This document shows positions 21,190 to 34,400 of a stretch of 64,000 nt of DNA, in pieces. Source of the stretch: Morinoia aosen (Eukaryota; Arthropoda; Malacostraca; Amphipoda; Talitridae); the NCBI GenBank assembly GCA_030386875.1, contig CM059567.1, forward strand, positions 78,609,130 to 78,673,129, given 5' to 3'. Numbering within the stretch: the first letter of the stretch is position 1; every line of letters starts with the position of its first letter. The notes under the pieces are model-generated. The model was not told the origin of the DNA. It saw nothing but the letters and a program-made list of their open reading frames with translations, and searched no databases. The translations under genes were made by a program, and so were the position numbers.

Positions 21190-23396
21190 TGTCGGGTTTT
21201 TCCGCCAAAAGATATTGATTTTTGTGATGGCAAGAATAACTCGATCTTTTTCTCGAAGCGTACTGGATAAATTGCGAGAGTGATAATGAAACACGTTGGT
21301 GGAACTCAGCTTAGTTTCCGTGGCGGAGTTTATTGTGGAAGCGGAACCAGGAAAAAAGAAGAACTGGCTTCTTTGGCTCTTGATCTCGGAGAGCTGGTTG
21401 AGGTGGCAATCCGTGCCGGAGGACCAGGCTGGAGTTGACGAAGGCCGGCACGCGATGCAGTAATCGTGGTGAGTGAGTTGTATTTGGGGCAAAACTTGAA
21501 GGAGTTCTAAACAGTGACTTAATGTGATCACGTTATGAGGTCTGCTTTCCAAGCGTCTAGCAGACAATCGAGCTTGGGTGAATGGAGTAGCTCAAAGGTT
21601 TGAGGCTCAGGTAGATTTGCTGGCCTTTCCCAAGGTAATGCCAAATGGCTGGCTCAATAATAAGGTAAGTTGTGTGTAGTTACAGCATGACTCAGGTTAA
21701 CAACGTAACATTTAACATGGCATTCAGGGAGAACCCAGGGAGATTTGACAGTGAGGGTTGTGTGTATGGCGCTGTTGAAGAGGTCCTGCACAGGAGTCCA
21801 GGATGCTGGATTAGGTGTTCCAGGAGAGACATTAAGACATTCCCTACTGAAAATCCAACACAATAATGACAAATCTTCCCACACGGAGAAGTCCGAGAAA
21901 CTCCTACAGGTTCGACTCCAGCTAATTAGGATGCTCACTTTGGCAACTCAAGAGAGATAGGACAGACTTTAGGTGGACAGACTTTTAATCAAGAAATAAA
22001 TTGTTTCATCACTAATGCCTCTGGCTTTAGATTCTGAGTATTAGGTTTAAGAATTTCAAAGAATCAAGATCGTGATTCTTTACAGAGACTACGGGCGAGT
22101 AAACACGAGATCTACGAAAAATGGTGAAAGTATCAAATGACTGCGCTTTTGAAAGCAGTAAGAAGAAAAAAGACATTAAAATCCTGAAGTTTATGGAAAT
22201 AAATCCTACTGAAAAATCTTAGTAGATATCATATGCAATAAAAAAGGAATTAAATAATAATATGTATCCCCCAATGATGAAAGGAAGGGGAAACCTAAAC
22301 GTTGATTTCACAGGCGGAAAAATACGCGAAGAAAGAAAACACGAAAGCACGAAGTTACGCGTGGAGTTAACCGGCGGCTTACGCATCGGCCTAAGCCAAA
22401 ACCGCCAGCAATTTACACACTCTTAAGATAGGCAGATGGTAATGGGTGTTTGTCACACGAATGCGATGAAGTAAATTAATTCTATTGAGATGATTGATAT
22501 CGAATTGAGTGAGGTTACGTAAATATATGGAATTGGAATGAAGTTCCAAACTTTAGCAAGTAAACATGAATAACTTCGTAATTTATTAGAAGCTATTTAA
22601 AAAGGACATCTTTAATGATTATTTTGCGTTTAAACAAGTTTAAGAAAAGAAACTGCTAGAAGTGATTTGTACAAAAAAAAAATAAGAGAAAATACTATTA
22701 GAACACATGCTTAAAATACAAATAAAAAAATCACGTAGTAGTGATAGAAGACGGCAGAGTTTTCCGCCATTAAACAAGACGCTATCGGCAACGAACGCTG
22801 GCAATTTGGTCGCGTTCGTCCACAAGTAGTTTATGAAAGATTCGTGATATGATACTGGCAAACCCGCAATATATGTTTGCAGTAAGGAGAAAAACCAGTA
22901 CGTTAACTGAATAGCTAGTATGAATTTACGCGGGAGTTTGAGAAATGACACGCAATATTCACTCTATAAAACACATGCTAATCTCAGGATCTTACACTAA
23001 TTTCTTTATCCCTAATTCACGACACTGAGCAGATCCTTAGATTAAAAAACACACAATACACCGAAAAACACATGGCACATATTCTTACCCGGTTTTACTC
23101 TTATTTTACCCTAAATATCACTGGACTTACGAGATGTTCGCGCCACCGGGCCACAAGCAAAAGTGAGTGGACTAGGCGACGCGCTTGTATGTTGCCAGAC
23201 AGGCTGCTTAAGAACTCGAAATGTCGATTGATTATTTGATCTCTCATGTATTTACACAAAAATTTTAATGATTACGAATTAGAAGTAGAAAATAATTAAT
23301 AATAAATTAGAGTAATATTTTTACTGCTACTAATTAGTTTATTTAAGTATGAATAGCGAATTTCTAATTTTTACGCTTATGTAGCGGTATGCTACA
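21190..23396 (-). repeat. 3' LTR
   Basis: This is 2207 bp, long for the superfamily. It begins (on the plus strand) TGTCGGGTTTTTCCGCC and ends GCGGTATGCTACA. Small open frames inside it (for example 21654-21938) are identical in both LTRs simply because the LTRs are identical, and are not evidence of genes. Confidence 0.95.
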
Positions 23397-23410
23397 TTAC
23401 CCCCCAAGGC
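23397..23410 (-). other. Polypurine tract
   Basis: On the minus strand GCCTTGGGGGGTAA directly precedes the 3' LTR, the expected position for plus-strand priming. Confidence 0.8.
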
Positions 23411-23437
23411 GCAGACCGAAAGGTCCACCCGCTGCAA

Positions 23438-26400
23438 TCATCTGTAGCGGGAAGGAGGGCGAACTACACGACCCTGCCGAGTTCGGCAGTTGGCAAATGA
23501 TACTGAGCGGGGAAGTTTCACCAAACGGGTCTGCAAGTTCAGATCGGCAAGAGTCCTAGAAACAGGAGTTACTGCAGCGGGCTCGTCTGGTCTCTCCAGA
23601 CTTGTCGCTGTGTCAGTAAGAGGACTAGGATTAGAGTCTACGATAGGCGTAGGAATAGAGTTTGAGTGTACAGGCACATGGAAAGGGTTACACTCGAGCT
23701 GACTAGGCAACAATGCAGTCAACTGAGGAAGCTGAGATGGTAGATATGATCGAGTCTCAGTGGAAGGAGAAATCTGCGGAGAAGATGATGAGTTATAAGT
23801 TACACTATGATCAGAAGTGTATGCGACTTTTAATCTGTCTATGCTCACAGGGTCGCTCGAGCCGAATCTGTCGAGGATGAAATATTTTTGCTTGCGTTTA
23901 AGTACTTTGAATGGGCCATCATAAGGACGCGTGAGTGTAGGCTTAATAGCATCATTGCGGACATACACATGTGTGCAATCTTGCAGGGCAGAATCTAGTC
24001 TGTCCTCAGTCTGAGGCATTCGTGGAGCCACATACTTGATCTGGCGCATGCACTCTTTCAGGGAGGTTACGTAAGCGGAGCGGTCAGCGGATGAAAATTC
24101 AGGCAAGGGTTTTGGGTCAACAATGTCGCCGGGGAGACGAAGGGTCTGACCGTATAGCATCTCAGCCGCTGTGCATTTCTGATCCTGTCTATGCAGATTG
24201 CGTATGCTCAACAATACAACTGGAAGTCTGTCAGTCCAATCGTGACTGCAATTAAGACAGCGCAAGGCAGACTTAAGGTCTCTGTGGACTCTCTCAATAA
24301 GTCCATTTGACTGCGGATGATAAGCTGTAGTTGAGGTGTTTGCACACCCTAAGGCGGAGCTAAGCTCCCTCCAGAAGTTGGAGGTGAATTGTGATCCCCG
24401 GTCATGTGTGACACTTAAGGGAACCCCAAATCTAGAGATCCAGTTAGATAAGAAGGCGCGCGCTACCGTCTCAGTTTGGGTATCAGGTAAAGGGACAGCC
24501 TCAACCCAACGCGTGAACCTATCGATGATGGTCAACAAATAAGAATAACCGCGCGATACAGGCAAGGGACCCACTAGGTCTAGGTGGACAGAGTCAAACT
24601 TTTGACCGGTGAATGCGCAACTCTGCAGCGCTGCACGATTATGTTTCACCACCTTACTACTCTGACACGCATGGCAATTTTGCACAATTTGCTTGACCTC
24701 CTTACGCATCGCTGGCCAGACGTAACGATCAGAAATCAAACGCAATGTACGGTTAATACCAGGGTGACTGAGGGAATGGTAGTGGAGGACAGCTACTCTG
24801 CGGAGAGTCGCAGGAAGATACAAACGAGAAAGTCGCTCGGCATCACGATACACGCCGTCAACCAAGGTTAGTTTTGGAAGGGAAGGGTTAGAAGATTTGA
24901 GAAGGTCCTGAAGTTCAGGATCCTCCTTTTGAGCAATAGCAAGGTTGCCGAAAGTGATTTCGCCACTGGTTTGGACATTATTGATGCGGGACAAGCAATC
25001 GGCCACAGTATTGTCGAGGCCTTTAATGAAACGTATGTCAGTTGTGAACTGACTTATAAAGGAAAGGTGTCGAGCTTCTCTAGGCGAATGTCTTTCAGAA
25101 GGCATTTTTATAGCTGAGGTCAAAGGTTTGTGATCTGTGTAGATCACAAACTCCCTTGCCTCTAGAGCATAGCGAAAGTGTCTCACAGATAGGTAGATAG
25201 CAAGAAGTTCCCTACCGAACGCGCTATAACCACGCTCAGTGGGCGACAGCTTTTTGGAAAAGAAAGCAAGAGGAGAGATGTTAGTGCCCACTTGTTGTTG
25301 CAACACAGCACCTACGGCGGTACTGGATGCGTCAACAACGAGGCTGAAATCAGCATTAGCAATAGGGTAGGATAGTTCAGTCGCGGAAGCTAACTTATGT
25401 TTTATCTCTTCGAACGCTACCCGTGCTGCGTCTGTCCATTTTATCTCAATAGATTTTCCTTTTCGTTTCGGCTCGAGGAGGTCCGATAAGGGCGCTAAAG
25501 TTTGAGCACAGTTGCGTATGAAACGATGGTAGAAGTTAACAGAACCTAGGAACCTTCTTAGTTCCTTCTGGGTCTGTGGAAGAGGAAAGTTTTTGATCAC
25601 TTCTACTTTGGAAGGCAAAGGTTTTAGACCTAGGCTAGAGATTTCATGACCTAAGTAAATCAGTGATGGCTTTCCGAGCTCACATTTTGCAGGGTTTACG
25701 AGGAGTCCATTGTCGGACAATCTTTGAAAAACGACCCTAAGATGGTCTTTGTGCAACTCTGGGGTTGAGGACGCCACAAGGATATCGTCTAGATAGACAT
25801 AAGCGAAAGAGAGATCAGAGAAGATTTCAGCCATGTGTCTCTGGAACGTTTGAGGCGCGTTCCGGAGACCATATGGCATCTTGAGGAATTCAAAGAGACC
25901 AAACGGGGTGATTACCGCGGTCTTAGAAATCGCAGACTCATCCAAGGGAATTTGATGAAAGGCGGCCTGAAGATCGACCTTAGAGAAATTTTGTGCTCCC
26001 TCTAAATTTGCACTGAAATCGTGAAGGTAAGGGATAGGATATCGATCAGGTAAAGTAACGGCGTTCAACCTGCGGAAATCCCCGCACGGTCTGAATTCAC
26101 CGTTAGCCTTGGGTACTAGCAAAAGAGGGCTAGCCCAAGGGCTTTTGGAAGTACGAATTATGCCCTCTTCGAGCATCCTAGCGAATTCTTTCTTAGCTAA
26201 CGCCAATCGATCAGGCGGCAGTCGCCTAGCACGGGAGAAAACTGGCGGACCCTGCGTCTCTATGAAGTGCTTTGTACATGTTTGCATGCTGTTAGAAACT
26301 AAGTTAGGGTTTGTTAATGCAGGGAAATTTTTAAGTTCCTGTTCAAACATACACTCCTCCTTGAAAGCAATCGAGAAGGAATGCAAGACATTAGCTCTAG

Positions 26401-26842
26401 TTATGCTGCAAGCGGGAATTGAGATCTGAGTCTCCTCGTCCCTGATGCACCTATTTTTAACATCTACAACAATCCCAAATTTTTCGAGAAAGTCCGCGCC
26501 AATGATAGGCTCTTGGACTTCCGCGATGAGGAAAGTAAACAGGAAAGTTCGCCTCAATCCCAGACTGCACTCTAAGGCTCGTTCACCGTAACAAGGTATT
26601 GGCGTGCCGTTTGCGGCGCGTAATGTAGCCACTAATGGCTGGTTTTTGACTTTTGCCGTGGCTGGGATAATTGATACGCTAGATCCAGTGTCGATAAGAA
26701 ATCGATATTTGGTAACGGGATCGAGAATAGTAAGGAGGCGAGTAGTCTGGGAATGAGGCAACGCAGTACTCGCTACTATGCGTCGCTGTTCGCGTTTCCC
26801 GAAGTCATTTCGGTATAACGCGGGCAGAAACGGGACCCGCAC
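23438..26842 (-). CDS. pol: Pol polyprotein: protease, reverse transcriptase, RNase H, integrase
   Basis: This is an uninterrupted frame of about 1134 codons. The retropepsin motif is LIDTGSSVS (D51). Reverse transcriptase spans roughly 215-400 with VYLDDILV (D352, D353). RNase H begins at VVDASS (D504) and includes TDHKPL (D570). The integrase zinc finger is H689, H693, C723, C726; the catalytic triad is D755 (HLDLVGPL), D814 (THDRGSQF) and E850 (GLIERVH), with 35 residues between the last two as in DD35E enzymes. A proline- and serine-rich tail follows. All catalytic residues are present, so the copy may be active. It overlaps gag by 67 bp in the -1 frame, so it is presumably made by ribosomal frameshifting; the first residue shown is not a true start. 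Confidence 0.95.
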   Translation of the reverse strand: MRVPFLPALYRNDFGKREQRRIVASTALPHSQTTRLLTILDPVTKYRFLIDTGSSVSIIPATAKVKNQPLVATLRAANGTPIPCYGERALECSLGLRRTFLFTFLIAEVQEPIIGADFLEKFGIVVDVKNRCIRDEETQISIPACSITRANVLHSFSIAFKEECMFEQELKNFPALTNPNLVSNSMQTCTKHFIETQGPPVFSRARRLPPDRLALAKKEFARMLEEGIIRTSKSPWASPLLLVPKANGEFRPCGDFRRLNAVTLPDRYPIPYLHDFSANLEGAQNFSKVDLQAAFHQIPLDESAISKTAVITPFGLFEFLKMPYGLRNAPQTFQRHMAEIFSDLSFAYVYLDDILVASSTPELHKDHLRVVFQRLSDNGLLVNPAKCELGKPSLIYLGHEISSLGLKPLPSKVEVIKNFPLPQTQKELRRFLGSVNFYHRFIRNCAQTLAPLSDLLEPKRKGKSIEIKWTDAARVAFEEIKHKLASATELSYPIANADFSLVVDASSTAVGAVLQQQVGTNISPLAFFSKKLSPTERGYSAFGRELLAIYLSVRHFRYALEAREFVIYTDHKPLTSAIKMPSERHSPREARHLSFISQFTTDIRFIKGLDNTVADCLSRINNVQTSGEITFGNLAIAQKEDPELQDLLKSSNPSLPKLTLVDGVYRDAERLSRLYLPATLRRVAVLHYHSLSHPGINRTLRLISDRYVWPAMRKEVKQIVQNCHACQSSKVVKHNRAALQSCAFTGQKFDSVHLDLVGPLPVSRGYSYLLTIIDRFTRWVEAVPLPDTQTETVARAFLSNWISRFGVPLSVTHDRGSQFTSNFWRELSSALGCANTSTTAYHPQSNGLIERVHRDLKSALRCLNCSHDWTDRLPVVLLSIRNLHRQDQKCTAAEMLYGQTLRLPGDIVDPKPLPEFSSADRSAYVTSLKECMRQIKYVAPRMPQTEDRLDSALQDCTHVYVRNDAIKPTLTRPYDGPFKVLKRKQKYFILDRFGSSDPVSIDRLKVAYTSDHSVTYNSSSSPQISPSTETRSYLPSQLPQLTALLPSQLECNPFHVPVHSNSIPTPIVDSNPSPLTDTATSLERPDEPAAVTPVSRTLADLNLQTRLVKLPRSVSFANCRTRQGRVVRPPSRYR

Positions 26843-27753
26843 TTTCGTGCTTGGTCACCATACTTTGTGTGATACCAGCATAACTGGCTACTAGCATCAC
26901 GAGAGCGCGACCTGAAACGGCGGTCTTGAATTGACCTATCAAAAGATCTACCTCTATCAAAGCGTTGAGGAGGAGGAGGAGGATAGTTAGAGTGATAGTC
27001 ATAAGGATAGTCGTAGGCGTTTTGGTGGCTTTGGAATCTCCCTGGGCCTTGCTGAATGTGCGCCACACTTTGACTCTGACCTATTTGAAAATTTTGAAGA
27101 GCTTGCTTTATTTCAGCGATGTCCTGCTGCAGCTTATCTATTTTGGCTGAGGATTCACTAGGCGCAGTATTTGACGGGCTAAAAGTTGTAGCTGCTACAT
27201 TTAAGGAAGCAACTTGTGGTTCTCGTGGCAAATTGATATTCCTAATAACAGTCTCGGCGGATTCAGCTAATTTTTCTAGCGTTTGCTCGGGCCCTGCTAG
27301 CGATAGAAAAGGCCGCACATTAGGTGACAGCTTTGTCATGAAGACTTCCTTCAGAAATCCCTCAGCTACGGCAACTCCAGTAGCGAGTTTCCGCAGTTCT
27401 TTCACGAGCGAAGAAGGAGAGAAAGAAGCAGAGACAGGTGGAATTGCTGAGGCATCTACAAGACTTCGGAATTTGTCCGCATCGGACATCTGAAGCCTTG
27501 CCAAGATTTTGCCTTTCAAGGTTCCGTAAGGATTATGATCTGGAGGGTTTTCTAATAGATCATTAGAGTCATTAAGTAGTTTTGTGGGCGCAGCGCTCAC
27601 AAGCGCGTAGAATTTGTCTATCTCCTGATTTATCCTATTGTACCTAAACACCGCCTCCACCTGGTTGAACCAGGTGTGAGCGTCCCCTGGAATGAAAGGA
27701 GGGAGCCTAATGGGATTTGTGTTAGCTCGATCATCATTATCGGAGTCAGGCAT
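26776..27753 (-). CDS. gag: Gag
   Basis: 325 codons from an ATG at 27753. The start, with [25 protein letters not shown], is the typical N-terminal half of arthropod gypsy Gag proteins of this group. A glutamine/proline and Arg/Ser-rich region precedes a zinc knuckle near the end. The knuckle is C292-x2-H295-x9-C305-x4-C310, a CHCC arrangement rather than the common CCHC, known from the CsRn1 lineage. The protein should form the particle and bind the RNA. Confidence 0.9.
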   Translation of the reverse strand: MPDSDNDDRANTNPIRLPPFIPGDAHTWFNQVEAVFRYNRINQEIDKFYALVSAAPTKLLNDSNDLLENPPDHNPYGTLKGKILARLQMSDADKFRSLVDASAIPPVSASFSPSSLVKELRKLATGVAVAEGFLKEVFMTKLSPNVRPFLSLAGPEQTLEKLAESAETVIRNINLPREPQVASLNVAATTFSPSNTAPSESSAKIDKLQQDIAEIKQALQNFQIGQSQSVAHIQQGPGRFQSHQNAYDYPYDYHSNYPPPPPQRFDRGRSFDRSIQDRRFRSRSRDASSQLCWYHTKYGDQARKCGSRFCPRYTEMTSGNANSDA

Positions 27754-28350
27754 GCTAGCAGTCTCTTTTTGGGGATGCGCAATTAAGAAATCAGTGCCTA
27801 TGACTTGGGATTAAGTATCTAGGGGTTTGCGTTAATTCTTTACCTACTCAATCACTCAAATTAAGTTGAAACAGAAAATAGGAAATATGAAATGGGAAAC
27901 GAAGAGAAAAAAATTATTATGCGGTATGCGGCAATTTTGCGTAGGCACCAAATTAAGCAGGAGAGAGAAAAAATTATTTTCCTACCTACTCAATCAATCA
28001 ATACGTTGAAGAAAACGGAAAGAGAGAAAATGGGACGAGAATTTTTACGGTGGTCAGGAATAAATGCACAGCACGGAAATAGTAGAAAAATATTTCCCTA
28101 CCTACTGAGGCACAAAAAAAACAAACAAAGACAGGAAAACAGCATAAAAGAAAGATAAAAAAAAATTTTAAGCTGCTCAGAGAAAAGTCATTAGCATGGT
28201 CAAAAATCCACAGGAAATCTCTCAAACCACTACGACATGGGAAATTTATCACTACAATTACGCCAACATTATACTCTCACAACCCCCAGAACACTTCGAG
28301 TTTAGTTCTTTCTTTTATTTTAAAAAATAGATTCCCGGCCAATGCACCAG
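27754..28350 (-). other. Leader between 5' LTR and gag, with tRNA-Gly primer-binding site
   Basis: At 28330-28349 the plus strand reads like the 3' end of tRNA-Gly including CCA (GATTCCCGGCC...GCACCA). The minus strand is therefore complementary to that tRNA over 20 bases, one base from the LTR. The rest of the leader is non-coding and purine/AT-rich. Confidence 0.85.
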
Positions 28351-30557
28351 TGTCGGGTTTTTCCGCCAAAAGATATTGATTTTTGTGATGGCAAGAATAA
28401 CTCGATCTTTTTCTCGAAGCGTACTGGATAAATTGCGAGAGTGATAATGAAACACGTTGGTGGAACTCAGCTTAGTTTCCGTGGCGGAGTTTATTGTGGA
28501 AGCGGAACCAGGAAAAAAGAAGAACTGGCTTCTTTGGCTCTTGATCTCGGAGAGCTGGTTGAGGTGGCAATCCGTGCCGGAGGACCAGGCTGGAGTTGAC
28601 GAAGGCCGGCACGCGATGCAGTAATCGTGGTGAGTGAGTTGTATTTGGGGCAAAACTTGAAGGAGTTCTAAACAGTGACTTAATGTGATCACGTTATGAG
28701 GTCTGCTTTCCAAGCGTCTAGCAGACAATCGAGCTTGGGTGAATGGAGTAGCTCAAAGGTTTGAGGCTCAGGTAGATTTGCTGGCCTTTCCCAAGGTAAT
28801 GCCAAATGGCTGGCTCAATAATAAGGTAAGTTGTGTGTAGTTACAGCATGACTCAGGTTAACAACGTAACATTTAACATGGCATTCAGGGAGAACCCAGG
28901 GAGATTTGACAGTGAGGGTTGTGTGTATGGCGCTGTTGAAGAGATCCTGCACAGGAGTCCAGGATGCTGGATTAGGTGTTCCAGGAGAGACATTAAGACA
29001 TTCCCTACTGAAAATCCAACACAATAATGACAAATCTTCCCACACGGAGAAGTCCGAGAAACTCCTACAGGTTCGACTCCAGCTAATTAGGATGCTCACT
29101 TTGGCAACTCAAGAGAGATAGGACAGACTTTAGGTGGACAGACTTTTAATCAAGAAATAAATTGTTTCATCACTAATGCCTCTGGCTTTAGATTCTGAGT
29201 ATTAGGTTTAAGAATTTCAAAGAATCAAGATCGTGATTCTTTACAGAGACTACGGGCGAGTAAACACGAGATCTACGAAAAATGGTGAAAGTATCAAATG
29301 ACTGCGCTTTTGAAAGCAGTAAGAAGAAAAAAGACATTAAAATCCTGAAGTTTATGGAAATAAATCCTACTGAAAAATCTTAGTAGATATCATATGCAAT
29401 AAAAAAGGAATTAAATAATAATATGTATCCCCCAATGATGAAAGGAAGGGGAAACCTAAACGTTGATTTCACAGGCGGAAAAATACGCGAAGAAAGAAAA
29501 CACGAAAGCACGAAGTTACGCGTGGAGTTAACCGGCGGCTTACGCATCGGCCTAAGCCAAAACCGCCAGCAATTTACACACTCTTAAGATAGGCAGATGG
29601 TAATGGGTGTTTGTCACACGAATGCGATGAAGTAAATTAATTCTATTGAGATGATTGATATCGAATTGAGTGAGGTTACGTAAATATATGGAATTGGAAT
29701 GAAGTTCCAAACTTTAGCAAGTAAACATGAATAACTTCGTAATTTATTAGAAGCTATTTAAAAAGGACATCTTTAATGATTATTTTGCGTTTAAACAAGT
29801 TTAAGAAAAGAAACTGCTAGAAGTGATTTGTACAAAAAAAAAATAAGAGAAAATACTATTAGAACACATGCTTAAAATACAAATAAAAAAATCACGTAGT
29901 AGTGATAGAAGACGGCAGAGTTTTCCGCCATTAAACAAGACGCTATCGGCAACGAACGCTGGCAATTTGGTCGCGTTCGTCCACAAGTAGTTTATGAAAG
30001 ATTCGTGATATGATACTGGCAAACCCGCAATATATGTTTGCAGTAAGGAGAAAAACCAGTACGTTAACTGAATAGCTAGTATGAATTTACGCGGGAGTTT
30101 GAGAAATGACACGCAATATTCACTCTATAAAACACATGCTAATCTCAGGATCTTACACTAATTTCTTTATCCCTAATTCACGACACTGAGCAGATCCTTA
30201 GATTAAAAAACACACAATACACCGAAAAACACATGGCACATATTCTTACCCGGTTTTACTCTTATTTTACCCTAAATATCACTGGACTTACGAGATGTTC
30301 GCGCCACCGGGCCACAAGCAAAAGTGAGTGGACTAGGCGACGCGCTTGTATGTTGCCAGACAGGCTGCTTAAGAACTCGAAATGTCGATTGATTATTTGA
30401 TCTCTCATGTATTTACACAAAAATTTTAATGATTACGAATTAGAAGTTGAAAATAATTAATAATAAATTAGAGTAATATTTTTACTGCTACTAATTAGTT
30501 TATTTAAGTATGAATAGCGAATTTCTAATTTTTACGCTTATGTAGCGGTATGCTACA
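28351..30557 (-). repeat. 5' LTR
   Basis: A direct repeat of 21190-23396 at a constant offset of 7161 bases. It drives transcription of the element toward lower coordinates. Confidence 0.95.
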
Positions 30558-31415
30558 TGTCATACGCATAGCGTGGACACGTACACATATACACAAGTAA
30601 GCATGTGCGCAAATATCAGCGTAAACTAGTTCGTATAAACCAGAATTCCAATCGAGGGAAACGGAGAAAATATCTTTTATTATAGCATGAATTTTATAAA
30701 ATTTCGTACTAAAAATAGTGGCACAAAACAGTCCACTTAAGTCGGAAACATGAAAACGATTGTGGGACGTGAATAAGAAAGAAAACATTAATGTCCTATA
30801 AAGGTTTCATATTAGAAAAAAAAATCACCTTAGGCCTATCTTTGAAATATGGCGCAAATTGTCGGCAGTTGATAAACAAACATAGGTATCACATTATTAT
30901 AAGCATATAACTATAAGCCGAATAAGTATATTACTGCAGTATAAATGGATGATCACACAACGAATTTATTTTTTTTACATGGATGCTTTACAATTTCATA
31001 TTAGAAAAAAACACATTATTTTTTTTATTATTGTGCAGAATGTCTGCAATTGATCAACACACACACACACATAGGTACCATGTCGGTCTAGTTTGATGCT
31101 TGCACAGAAACGGAGAGGAATGACATAAAATGCACCTTCGACTGGTTGATCTACTCTAGTGCACACAGTTGTACGTGCACATATACACACCCATATGCGC
31201 ACATACACCTATATACGTACACACATATACAAGTAAGCATGTTTGCAAATGACAACGTATACGCGGTCATATCATAATACCTACGCATACTTCAAAACTG
31301 TTGTGTGATGTCTTGAATTATAAAACAATGAGCGAGGGAGATTGTTCAGCAATGGAGATACCAGGTAAATGAGATTCGTCAGTACTCATTCAGTATGTTC
31401 TGTAATTAAGGATTA
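30558..31415. other. No gene; microsatellite-rich right flank and probable LINE 3' UTR
   Basis: CA-rich runs at 31050-31230 and a diverged tandem-like repeat of TATAAATGGATGATCACACAAC. About 31290-31415 is probably the 3' UTR of the LINE that ends at 31416; its exact tail could not be placed. Confidence 0.45.
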
Positions 31416-34400
31416 TTATTGAGACACAAGATGACGAGTTATTTTGGCTTTAAATTCTCTCGGTCTTTGAGGGACTTTAATACTCAGGGGAAGTTTGTTC
31501 CACAGTAAGGCGCCTGATATGGACAGAGCCTTCTGCCCTAAGTGAGATGAACGATAGTTGACTAAGACATTATTGTTTCTGTTCGGTTTTTGATTGGTTA
31601 CAGTGGGTGGATGGAAACGCACTATCTCGGCATTGCTCTGAGGAAGATATAACGAGGAGAATACGTATTGGGCCTTCTGCATGAGGAGCCTTTCTTGGAT
31701 AGGGATCCAGCCGAGTTTATTGAGGAGAGGGGTTACGTGATCACTTCTTTTGAAATTACCGTTGCATACCACCTTGGCTGCAAAATTCATGCATTTTTGT
31801 AAGTCCCTTTTAAGGTATTGAGGTAAGTCTCCCCATACTAGGCTGCAGTAGTCAATGCGCGATAACACAAGGGATTGAATGGCTAATAATCTGGATTTTT
31901 CGTCTAGCATACTTTTTATACGATGAAAAAACATTAAAGTTCGTAGATTTTGTTGCAAGTAGTCTCAACGTGAGATTTGAAGGACATATTTCTATCGAAC
32001 CAGATACCCAGATTTTTAACTTTTTCTGATGCATTAATTTTATCATTTCCAACTGCAAGAGTAAGATCTGAAGTTTTTTAATTGCATCTTTGGATCCAAA
32101 AATAATGCATTGTGTTTTATTAGCATTTAATTTCAGACCATTTCGGTCGTACCATGATTTCAGGCTAGTCAGTAAAGTTTCGGCTTTAATTTGCGTCTGT
32201 GGTATTTCCGATACAGAACTTGTTATTGCAATTTGAACATCATCTGCATACATTGAGATCCGTGTGTTAGAAGGCATTGGAGTGAAATCATTAATGAAAA
32301 TAGAAAACAGTAATGGACCAAGAATGGATCCTTGGGGAACACCAAAATTGTTTTGAATGAATGGGGACAATTTGTTTTCTATGCGGACTGCATGAGATCG
32401 ATTTGACAAGTAACTTTCAAACCATTGCGTGTCTATTCCCAAGTTCAGTATTTTACGTAGAAGTCTTTCATGTTGGACGCTATCGAACGCCTTAGAGAGA
32501 TCGAGTAGCAGCAAGAGTGTTACATTTTTTTGATCAATGTCACTGTATATTTTTTCAGATATATTGAGCAGAGCGTCTTGAGTGCTAGTATTTCTTCTAT
32601 AGGCATATTGATTTTGGTGGAGTAAATTTGACTCGTCCAGGTGAAATGACAGTTGATTTGTCACCACTTTCTCCAATAGTTTGGACACGACAGGCAAAAG
32701 ACTGATGGGCCTGTAGTTTGATGCTGTATTTAAGTCACCACTTTTGTGCAACGGTCTAATAATGGAGTGTTTCCATTGGTTTGGAAATGTGTTGGTTACT
32801 ATTGATGTATTAATTATCAGACGAATCCATGGTGCTGTAACAGGGAAACTATCTTTGATATATTGAAGACTGATACCATCATGTCCAACTGCCTTTGTGT
32901 TTTTTAGTGAGTATAAGATGTTTCGTAACCCCGGTAAATCGACAGGGCGTGGTCTCCACTTGACATCAGTCCTCGAGGGTGCAGTGGGGCATGAATTTTC
33001 AATTGTCGTTTCATCTTGATTGGTACACACCTCACTGAAAACTTGAGCCCCTACTTTTGAAAAGAATGTGTTGAAATCCGTGGCTGTTGCCAAGGGATTT
33101 TCAAAATTACTTATGCGATCTAAATTTTTATATGGGGCTACCTCACTAATGATTTCCCAAGTTCGCTTCGGGTTATTTTTAGCCGTTATCAGTGCCTGGT
33201 GGAAGTGAGTTTGTTTCGCTTCAGTGATTTTCTTTCGAAGAATTTTTTCATGTTCTTTATATCTCTTGTATAAGGTACTGTTTGATCTATTGTTTTTGTA
33301 CTCTCGCAAGTTAGCTTTCTTTATTCTGCTCATCTCTTTAACTTCGTCAGTAATCCAAACAGTCCGTTTTGGCTTGTTTTTTTTTTGGTGACGTAAGGTG
33401 CACATTCGTCGAGAGCTGCTGTGAAGTTCTCGATGAAGATTGACACTTGTATGTCAACATCGTCAGATTGCATCATTTTCTGGAATTCGGTAGACCTATC
33501 GAGTAGTTTTTCTTGAAATAGTTCTGCTGAATAGTGCCTTTTCGAGCGATAGGTCATTAAGCGGTATTTTTGTCTTTCCTTCGCAATATTAATTTCACAT
33601 TCTATAGAGTGGTGATCGGAAATAGAAGGAGATATTACTGTACTAAGTATTGCGGTGGGATTATTTGTGATTGCTAGATCGAGGAGAGTTGCAGAGACTT
33701 TAGTGATGCGAGTCGGTTCTTTGACCATTTGTGATAAGCTTAGTTTATACAATAGTTTGCTTAGCTGATTATTTTTGTCCGTTAGGTCAACATTGAAATC
33801 TCCGAAAGCAAAGAATGATTTTTTTGCCTGAAGGATTTCTTTGAAGGTTTCCTCAATGAAATCTAGTGTTAGATTTAGGGGAGACGATGGGTGCCGGTAA
33901 AGGCTGCCAATGATTATTGATTTGTGTTTATTTATTTGCACTTCAACCAAACCATTTCAATGCCTTCGCAAACTTTATTAGCTAGTAGTGAAGATGTTGA
34001 GTACATTTCTTTCACAAAAATACAAGATCCACTGCCTCTGCTGGTTTTAGCGCCATCGTAGCGGTACAACACGTAATCAGGAATGTTAAAAAATGAACTT
34101 TGGGTTCGTGAATCTAACCATGTTTCTGAGACACACAAAATGTCAATTTTTTCAGTGACCAACATTACTCTGATTTCATCCAATTTACCATTCAGGCTTC
34201 GAGCATTTACATGCTTGATGTTGATTTTACCTATATTAGCACTCTTTTTAAAGGTAGTGAAGTTACTATCTCGATGGGATCGTTCAGGGGATTTATCGAT
34301 TTTGTCTAAGTTGCCCAGGGTGTTTGGCCCAGCATCTGCTATGTAAGAAAGTCTACTATTTGGCTGGGCAGCGGCACTCTGTCAAGATGAGGTAACCCCG

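Larger units (their letters stand above)
21190..30557 (-). mobile_element. Full-length Ty3/gypsy LTR retrotransposon, 9368 bp, young
   Basis: Two direct repeats of 2207 bp (21190-23396 and 28351-30557) bound one gag and one pol frame on the minus strand. The 4-bp duplication TGTC flanks the element (21186-21189 and 30558-30561), and the LTRs run TG...CA. I found only two base differences between the LTRs (21786 G versus 28947 A, and an A/T difference near 23287/30448), so insertion was recent. The primer-binding site matches the 3' end of tRNA-Gly. The finger of Gag is the CHCC type known from the CsRn1 group. There is no env frame. Confidence 0.95.

Noticed and set aside
21654-21938. Open frames inside the LTRs (also 28815-29099, 21178-21567, 22640-22951)
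   Set aside because: They repeat in both LTRs only because the LTRs are near-identical; there are no motifs, and some run across the LTR boundary.
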